This document shows, in pieces, positions 57,108 to 64,000 of a DNA stretch of 64,000 nt (the stretch's first letter is position 1; the number at the start of each line of letters is the position of its first letter). Source of the DNA: Roseitranquillus sediminis (GTDB lineage: Bacteria > Pseudomonadota > Alphaproteobacteria > Rhodobacterales > Rhodobacteraceae); assembly GCF_016918935.1 (NCBI RefSeq), contig NZ_JAFFOB010000018.1:1-64000 (forward strand), given 5' to 3'. A program made the position numbers and the translations under genes. The notes below the pieces were generated by a model that was given only the letters and a program-made list of their open reading frames with translations, was not told the origin of the DNA and made no database searches.

Positions 57108-57560
57108 TCATGCAAGACGCCTCTCCGGCAGCGTGCCGGTGCAAGCGCCCTCGAACGCGAGGCGACTCTCGGAGACGTAGTTCTTGCGCGGTCCGCCAAC
57201 CTGCCAGGTGACAGTCCATCTCGGCCAGGCGGTGAAGTCGTACGTGACACGGTAGCTATCCGCGCCGCAGAAATGCTCAGCGAGCGCACGAGGCACGGCA
57301 GGATCAAATTGGTGGAAGGGCCGGCCGTCGTCGAAATCTACGGCAATGACGGGTCCCGCCCGATGCCAGCGGTACCGCCGCACGGCCGCAAGCGAGGTGC
57401 CGTCCGGCAGCTGCAACCGCCCTTCCTCCGCCACGTCCAGCCCGCCTGCCGTCGGGGCCAGGGTCACGCGACCTTCGAGCCGCAGGACCTGTCCCGCGCG
57501 GCGGTCCTCGATCCGCCGCTCCAGCGCCCAGCGGCCGGCGAAGTCGTCAAGCTCCCGCAT
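57108..57560 (-). CDS. DUF6314 family protein
   Basis: A 150-residue protein: DFAGRWALERRIEDRRAGQV, EEGRLQLPDG, RRYRWHR, DDGRPFHQFD and DSYRVTYDFTAWPRWTVTW, then VGGPRKNYV. The aromatic, His-rich blocks match what I remember of DUF6314, a lipocalin-like beta-barrel of unknown function. It has no signal peptide. It lies next to bioY on the same strand, 117 bp apart. Confidence 0.7.
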   Translation of the reverse strand: MRELDDFAGRWALERRIEDRRAGQVLRLEGRVTLAPTAGGLDVAEEGRLQLPDGTSLAAVRRYRWHRAGPVIAVDFDDGRPFHQFDPAVPRALAEHFCGADSYRVTYDFTAWPRWTVTWQVGGPRKNYVSESRLAFEGACTGTLPERRLA

Positions 57561-57633
57561 GTCCCTCGCCTTGCCGCTCCCGCAACCGCAGTCTAGGAGT
57601 TCGCCCCGACCGAAGCCAAGCCGGATGCCGCCG

Positions 57634-58941
<1,308 letters not shown>

Positions 58942-59008
58942 GCAGAGGGCGTTGGCTGGGGCGGGATCCGTGCTACCCTTGCGTCACCCATTGCAAAGGA
59001 GTCGGATC

Positions 59009-59155
59009 ATGAAGCTTTCGACACTGCTCGCCGCGCTCATGCTCGCGCCCGGCATCGCCGCGGCCATGTGCTCCGGCCACAGTTACGAGATGACCTGCGT
59101 CGAGGGCCAGACCTTCGATGAGGAAAGCCGCAGCTGCGTGCCTGTCACGGGCTGA
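59009..59155 (+). CDS. Very small secreted cysteine-containing protein
   Basis: A 48-residue protein: signal peptide (MKLSTLLAALMLAPGIAAA), then a mature part of 28-29 residues with three Cys (MCSGHSYEMTC, RSCVPVTG). AAAGGAG is well placed ahead of the ATG. The CxxG...C...C spacing is like a tiny chitin-binding-type module. It follows purB by 67 bp. Function unknown. Confidence 0.65.
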   Translation: MKLSTLLAALMLAPGIAAAMCSGHSYEMTCVEGQTFDEESRSCVPVTG

Positions 59156-59261
59156 GGCCGCTGGGGCGGGTCATGCCGCCCCGGCACTGCATCGGGAGTA
59201 GCCTCTCGTTAAGGTCGATCTGCCAGTTTCCGCCGCAACCGGAACTGGAGGATGCGCGAAG

Positions 59262-60335
59262 ATGGCGCTCGCGCTGGACACGGACTTCTCGTCCGACCTT
59301 TCGACCTCGCTGCCCAACCTTGGCGGCAAGGCTGCGCATCTGAGCAAGCGGCAGAAGGCGGCGATCGTAGTGCGCGTGCTTCTGGCCGAGGGGGCTCAGA
59401 TCTCGCTCAGCGACCTACCTGACCAACTGCAGATCGAGCTCGCGCGGCAGATGAGCCAGATGCGCTTCGTCGATCGCGCGACCCTCTCCGCCGTGGTCGA
59501 CGAGTTCCTGGCCGAGATCGACGACATCGGCCTCACCTTCCAGGATGGGATCGAGGGCGCGCTCTCTGCGCTGGACGGCGCCATCAGCGCCAACACGGCA
59601 AGCCGCCTGCGGCAGCAGGCCGGCCTCATCACCTCCGACGACGTGTGGGAGCGCATCTCGGGCATTGGCAACGACCGGCTGCTCCCGGTGCTGGAGAGCG
59701 AGAGCGCCGAGATCGCATCGATCATCCTGTCGAAGCTCAAGGTTTCCAAGGCGGCCGAGCTTCTCAGCCAGCTCCCCGGCGAGCGGGCGCGTCGCATCGC
59801 CTACGCCATGTCGCTGACCGCAGACACCGAGGCAAAGCTCGTCGACAAGATCGGCTCGGCGCTCGCCGCCGCGCTCAACGTCGACCGCGATCCTGCCTTC
59901 CGCGACGGCCCGGTGCAGCGTCTGGGGGCGATTCTCAACTATTCCCGCAGCGTCACCCGGGACGACGTGCTCGACGGGCTCGACGAAAAGGACGTCGAAT
60001 TCGCGAACGAGGTGCGCAAGGCGATCTTCACCTTCGCCTTCATTCCTTCGCGGATCGACGCCCGCGACATCCCCAAGATCACCCGCGAGGTCGACGTCGG
60101 CACGCTGGCCGCCGCGGTCGCCGGCGCTACGGGCAAGGACAAGGTGGCGGCGGAGTTCATCCTGGAGAACATGTCCAAGCGCCTCGCCGAGACGGTGCGC
60201 GAGGACGCCGCGGCGCTTGGCAACGTCAAGAAGAAGGACACCGAGGCGGCGCTGAACGCCGTGGTGACGGCGATCCGCAAGCTCGAGGCCGCGGGCACCA
60301 TCTACCAGATCAGCGGCGAGGACGAGGACGAGTGA
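59262..60335 (+). CDS. fliG: FliG, flagellar motor switch protein
   Basis: A 357-residue FliG-family protein: LSKRQKAAIVVRVLLAEGA in the N-terminal domain, a middle ARM-like part, and the C-terminal torque domain with FILENMSKRLAETVREDAAAL and LGNVKKKDTEAAL. It forms the rotor ring that touches the stator. GGAGG lies ahead of the ATG. No other flagellar gene is nearby, which is unusual. Confidence 0.85.
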   Translation: MALALDTDFSSDLSTSLPNLGGKAAHLSKRQKAAIVVRVLLAEGAQISLSDLPDQLQIELARQMSQMRFVDRATLSAVVDEFLAEIDDIGLTFQDGIEGALSALDGAISANTASRLRQQAGLITSDDVWERISGIGNDRLLPVLESESAEIASIILSKLKVSKAAELLSQLPGERARRIAYAMSLTADTEAKLVDKIGSALAAALNVDRDPAFRDGPVQRLGAILNYSRSVTRDDVLDGLDEKDVEFANEVRKAIFTFAFIPSRIDARDIPKITREVDVGTLAAAVAGATGKDKVAAEFILENMSKRLAETVREDAAALGNVKKKDTEAALNAVVTAIRKLEAAGTIYQISGEDEDE

Positions 60336-60382
60336 CCGGCGCCCCGATTGTACGTCGGACCGCCAGTGCCTAATCAGGCGCC

Positions 60383-61303
60383 ATGAAGCGCCACGCCGCC
60401 CGCCGCTACGACTTCGCGATCGACCTTTCGGTGCGCGCGCTGCTGGCGACGGCGCGTGCCCTGCCCTATCGCTGGCGCGTGCCGCTGATCGGCTGGGTGA
60501 CGTCGCGCATCGTCTCGCCACTAGCCGGTTGGCCGCAACGGATCCGAGCCAATCTCGACCACGTCATGCCGGAGATGCCCGAGGCCGAGCGCCGCCGCCT
60601 GATCCGCGAGGTGCCGGACAACGCCGGCCGAACCCTGGCCGAGATCTATTCCGGCGCCCGCTTCGCACGACAGCTTGCCGGCACGCCGATCGAGGGGCCG
60701 GGTCTCGCCGCGCTCGATGCGGCACGGGATGCCGGGCAGCCGGCGGTCCTCGTGACTGCCCACTTCGGCAACTTCGTCGCGCCGCGCGTGGTGATGCTGG
60801 CGCGCGGTTACGACCTCGGTGGGCTCTACCGCCCGATGCGCAACCGCCACTTCAACCGACACTACGAGGCGGCGCTGGCGGCGATCGGCGAGCCGATGTT
60901 CCCCAGCGGCCGGCAGGGGCTTGGCCGGCTGCTGCGGCACCTGCGCGATGGCGGAATGATCGGCATCCTGACCGACATCTACATCAAGGGCGGGCCAACG
61001 CTGAGCTTCATCGGCAAGCCGGCGCCCACGGCCTATTCCGCGGCGGAACTCGCCCTGCGGCACGAGGCGCCACTGGTCCCGGTATATGCTGTGCGTCAGC
61101 CCGACGGCCTCAATTTCCGGATGCTGGCCGAGGCGCCGATCCCGCCGAGCGACGCGCACACGATGACGCAGGCGCTGAACGACAGCCTCGAGGCCCAGGT
61201 CCGGCGTCATCCGGAGCAGTGGTTCTGGATCCACCGCCGTTGGAAGCCCGAGCGCCAGCGCAAGCGTCAGCGCAAGCGCGCCGCCGCCAGGATCGGCCCG
61301 TAG
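60383..61303 (+). CDS. LpxL/HtrB-like acyltransferase
   Basis: A 306-residue lysophospholipid/lipid A acyltransferase-family protein (RVPLIGWVTSRIV; IRANLDHVMPEM; HFGNFVAPR; GILTDIYIKGG; WFWIHRRWKPE). It would add a secondary acyl chain to lipid A. The usual HxxxxD/E motif reads HFGNFV, so the acidic residue is replaced by Val; activity may be altered. Its 3' end overlaps the convergent DUF1223 gene by 37 bp. Confidence 0.82.
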   Translation: MKRHAARRYDFAIDLSVRALLATARALPYRWRVPLIGWVTSRIVSPLAGWPQRIRANLDHVMPEMPEAERRRLIREVPDNAGRTLAEIYSGARFARQLAGTPIEGPGLAALDAARDAGQPAVLVTAHFGNFVAPRVVMLARGYDLGGLYRPMRNRHFNRHYEAALAAIGEPMFPSGRQGLGRLLRHLRDGGMIGILTDIYIKGGPTLSFIGKPAPTAYSAAELALRHEAPLVPVYAVRQPDGLNFRMLAEAPIPPSDAHTMTQALNDSLEAQVRRHPEQWFWIHRRWKPERQRKRQRKRAAARIGP

Positions 61304-61956
61304 CGCGCCGCCTGGACCAGCACCACCGCCGGCTCGTCCCCCGGCACCGCATGGCTGAGCGAGAGCGGGTCGCGACCGTCCCACTCGGCGATGGTCTCCC
61401 AGCGCGTCACGATGTTGTGGTAGGTCAGCGTCTTGCCGGCGTTCTCGCCCCGCTCGATCTCGACCGTTCGCTCAGGCAGGTAGCGCACCAGGTGCACGCG
61501 CAGGTCGGCGGGCGCTTCCGCCATGGCCCGCACGTCGACCCGGTCGCCCGCACGCGTGACGCTCAGCGACACCGGGCTCTCGGCGGCGCGGTGGGCGCGG
61601 ATCAGGTCGGCGACCTCCATCGGACGGTGCCCCACCACATGGTCGCGGCCGCCGACGATCATCTGCGGCGTATAGATCGTGCGGGCGCCCGCGGCATGGG
61701 CGTATCCCTTCTGACGCCTGGTGTGCTCCGGCTCGGCGAACTCGTCCTCCCAGCCGATGTAGTCCCAGTAGTCGACGTGCAGCGCCAGCGGGATGACGTC
61801 CTCGCGCGCCGCGAGACGCCCCAGCAGCGCATCCGCAGGCGGGCAGGACGAGCAGCCCTGCGAGGTGAAGAGTTCGACGACGACCGGGCCTTCCGCCCTC
61901 AGCGCCCCGCCAGCGGCAATGAGCGCAGCGGCGAATCCGATCACCCAGCGTCGCAT
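61267..61956 (-). CDS. DUF1223 protein, secreted thioredoxin-like fold
   Basis: A 229-residue protein with a signal peptide (about 1-21) and the DUF1223 core: VVELFTSQGCSSCPPAD (C35, C38), DYWDYIGWEDEFA and TIYTPQMIVGG. The CxxC hints at a redox role in the envelope. Its C-terminal end overlaps the LpxL-like gene on the other strand by 37 bp. Confidence 0.88.
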   Translation of the reverse strand: MRRWVIGFAAALIAAGGALRAEGPVVVELFTSQGCSSCPPADALLGRLAAREDVIPLALHVDYWDYIGWEDEFAEPEHTRRQKGYAHAAGARTIYTPQMIVGGRDHVVGHRPMEVADLIRAHRAAESPVSLSVTRAGDRVDVRAMAEAPADLRVHLVRYLPERTVEIERGENAGKTLTYHNIVTRWETIAEWDGRDPLSLSHAVPGDEPAVVLVQAARYGPILAAARLR

Positions 61957-62146
61957 GAGATACCTGCTTCCAACCCTCGTCGACTGCTAGTCTGCTGGTG
62001 CGGCCATGGCCAATCAAGGATGCGAGAGTCCCGCCGCCCCGCCTTGGTGCACGATTGCATACCAAGCTGCGTGTCAGACACTTGCGGGACGTGGCCCTGC
62101 GGCGGTAATGCAACGCCAGTTTCCAGCGAACCCAGACGGAGGTCCA

Positions 62147-64000
62147 ATGCCCATCCAGGTCGGACAAGACAGTGCTAAGACCCGACGCGACCTGAGCGTC
62201 GACGGTCACAGCTACGCCTACTATTCGATCGAGGCGGCCGAGGCCGCCGGCCTGGGCAGCTTCGCGCGCCTGCCGGTGTCGCTGAAGGTGGTGCTCGAGA
62301 ACCTCCTGCGGTTCGAGGACGACAACACGGTTACCACCGACGACATCCGCGCCTTTTCCGAGTGGGCCGAGAAGGGCGGGAAGAACCCGCGCGAGATCGC
62401 CTACCGGCCCGCGCGGGTGCTGATGCAGGACTTCACCGGCGTGCCCGCCGTCGTGGACCTCGCGGCCATGCGCGACGGGATCGAGCGGCTGGGGGGCGAC
62501 CCGCAGAAGATCAACCCGCTGAACCCCGTTGACCTCGTCATCGACCACTCGGTCATGATCGACGAGTTCGGCAACCCCCGCGCCTTCCAGCTCAACGTCG
62601 AGCGGGAGTACGAGCGCAACATCGAGCGCTACACGTTCCTCAAGTGGGGGCAGAAGGCGTTTGACAACTTCCGCGTCGTGCCGCCGGGGACGGGCATCTG
62701 CCACCAGGTCAACCTCGAGTACCTGGCCAAGACGGTCTGGTCGGACAAGGACCAGAACGGCCAGACGGTCGCCTACCCCGACACCCTGGTCGGCACCGAC
62801 AGCCACACCACGATGGTGAACGGCGCCGCGGTGCTGGGCTGGGGCGTCGGCGGGATCGAGGCCGAGGCCGCGATGCTGGGCCAGCCGATCTCGATGCTGA
62901 TCCCCGAGGTCATCGGCTTCAAGCTGACCGGCGCGATGCCCGAGGGCACGACCGCGACCGACCTCGTCCTGCGCGTGACCAAGATGCTGCGCGACAAGGG
63001 CGTCGTCGGGAAATTCGTCGAGTTCTACGGCGATGGGCTGGACAATGTGCCGCTGGCCGACCGCGCCACGATCGGCAACATGAGCCCCGAGTTCGGCGCC
63101 ACCTGCGCCTTCTTCCCGGTGGACGCGGAGACCATCCGCTACCTGACCCAGACCGGTCGCGACGAGGAGACGCTCAAGCTGGTCGAGGCCTACGCCAAGG
63201 CGCAGGGCATGTGGCGCGAGCCCGGATCGGAGCCTGTCTTTACCGACACGCTCGAACTCGACATGACCACTGTCGTGCCGGCGATCTCCGGTCCGAAGCG
63301 GCCGCAGGACCACGTCGCGCTCGACGCCGCCGCTAAGACCTTCCGCGAGTACGTCAAGGGCCAGCGCCAGGGCAAGGACGCAAGCGAGCGCGCCGAGGGC
63401 CGCTGGGAGGCGGAGGGCGGTGCGCCCGAACCGGTCGAGATCCCGGGTGACGAGGGGCATCACCGCCGCGGCGTCGTCAAGCACCCCGAGGGTCACTACC
63501 AGATCCACGACGGTTCGATCGTGATTGCGGCGATTACCTCCTGCACCAATACGTCGAACCCCTACGTGATGATCGGCGCAGGCCTCGTGGCGCGGAAGGC
63601 AAACGAGCTCGGCCTCACGCGCAAGCCGTGGGTAAAGACCTCGCTCGCACCGGGCAGCCAGGTCGTCTCGGCGTACCTTGAGGCCGCGGGCCTGCAGGAC
63701 GATCTCGACGCGCTCGGCTTCAACCTCGTGGGCTACGGCTGCACGACCTGCATCGGCAACTCCGGTCCGCTCGACCCAGAGATCAGCGAGGCCATCGCGG
63801 AGGACGACCTGATCGCTGTGTCCGTCCTGTCGGGCAACCGCAACTTCGAGGGCCGGATCAGCCCCGACGTGCGCGCCAACTACCTCGCCTCGCCGCCGCT
63901 GGTGGTGGCCTACAGCCTGGTGGGCGACATGAACGTCGACATCACGACACAGCCGCTGGGCCAGGACAAGAACGGCAACGACATCTACCTAAAGGACCTC
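62147..64000 (+). CDS. acnA: Aconitate hydratase A, 3' end beyond window
   Basis: 618 codons of an AcnA/IRP-type aconitase are seen; the gene runs off the window. [40 protein letters not shown] and the [4Fe-4S] ligands in SCTNTSNP (near 466) and [10 protein letters not shown] (near 531) are present. It converts citrate to isocitrate in the TCA cycle. GGAGG precedes the ATG; the frame is intact to the edge. Confidence 0.96.
   Translation, partial: MPIQVGQDSAKTRRDLSVDGHSYAYYSIEAAEAAGLGSFARLPVSLKVVLENLLRFEDDNTVTTDDIRAFSEWAEKGGKNPREIAYRPARVLMQDFTGVPAVVDLAAMRDGIERLGGDPQKINPLNPVDLVIDHSVMIDEFGNPRAFQLNVEREYERNIERYTFLKWGQKAFDNFRVVPPGTGICHQVNLEYLAKTVWSDKDQNGQTVAYPDTLVGTDSHTTMVNGAAVLGWGVGGIEAEAAMLGQPISMLIPEVIGFKLTGAMPEGTTATDLVLRVTKMLRDKGVVGKFVEFYGDGLDNVPLADRATIGNMSPEFGATCAFFPVDAETIRYLTQTGRDEETLKLVEAYAKAQGMWREPGSEPVFTDTLELDMTTVVPAISGPKRPQDHVALDAAAKTFREYVKGQRQGKDASERAEGRWEAEGGAPEPVEIPGDEGHHRRGVVKHPEGHYQIHDGSIVIAAITSCTNTSNPYVMIGAGLVARKANELGLTRKPWVKTSLAPGSQVVSAYLEAAGLQDDLDALGFNLVGYGCTTCIGNSGPLDPEISEAIAEDDLIAVSVLSGNRNFEGRISPDVRANYLASPPLVVAYSLVGDMNVDITTQPLGQDKNGNDIYLKDL

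Overview
The window is GC-rich chromosomal DNA of an alphaproteobacterium, most likely of the order Rhodobacterales. The evidence is a complete RcGTA-type gene transfer agent cluster next to cysE, a pdhA-pdhB(lipoyl)-pdhC operon, glnB-glnA, DUF6314, DUF1223 and UPF0758/RadC family genes, and dense ATGA/TGATG gene overlaps. I cannot name the genus from sequence alone.

Layout. 1-2.65 kb is an insertion-sequence graveyard: a frameshifted IS3-family element bracketed by a 48-bp inverted repeat, followed by two tail-to-tail fragments of a second IS3-type transposase. 2.66-15.2 kb is the most distinctive region. On the minus strand lie hpnC-hpnD-hpnE (squalene formation from farnesyl diphosphate) followed after 12 bp by a two-subunit molybdenum hydroxylase (iorA/iorB-like). 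Divergently on the plus strand lie a secreted DUF2141 protein, two CrtN/CrtP-type carotenoid desaturase/oxidases, a PlsC-type acyltransferase, a CrtQ-like glycosyltransferase and a sulfotransferase. Together they look like a squalene-based C30 (diapo)carotenoid pathway giving an oxidised, glycosylated, acylated and possibly sulfated pigment. The molybdenum enzyme is a candidate for the aldehyde-to-acid step, because no aldehyde dehydrogenase of the usual type is present.

15.3-24.2 kb holds a small membrane protein, a RadC-family protein, a hemerythrin protein, a PAS-containing chemoreceptor with a CheR/CheB tether, and the pyruvate dehydrogenase E1alpha, E1beta and E2 genes with a small gene between pdhB and pdhC. 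24.6-26.6 kb holds cysK and cysE. 26.6-41.4 kb is the gene transfer agent cluster, all on the minus strand: terminase small and large subunits, portal, protease, capsid, head-tail connectors, tail tube, tape measure, baseplate and host-specificity proteins, then DUF2793 and a small conserved protein.

41.5-46.2 kb holds mltG and the fatty-acid synthesis genes fabF, acpP, fabG and fabD. 46.4-47.7 kb holds rpsF-rpsR-rplI. 47.8-53.6 kb holds an unknown gene, a serine hydrolase, a PQQ-type sugar dehydrogenase, trigger factor, tRNA-Leu(UAG) and a fused NAD(P)HX repair enzyme. 53.6-55.6 kb is glnB-glnA behind a good NtrC-type operator. 55.7-56.1 kb is an IS5-type transposase remnant. 56.4 kb to the end holds bioY, DUF6314, purB, a tiny secreted protein, an orphan fliG, an LpxL-like acyltransferase, a DUF1223 protein and the first 618 codons of aconitase. 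No CRISPR array, integrase or rRNA gene was seen.
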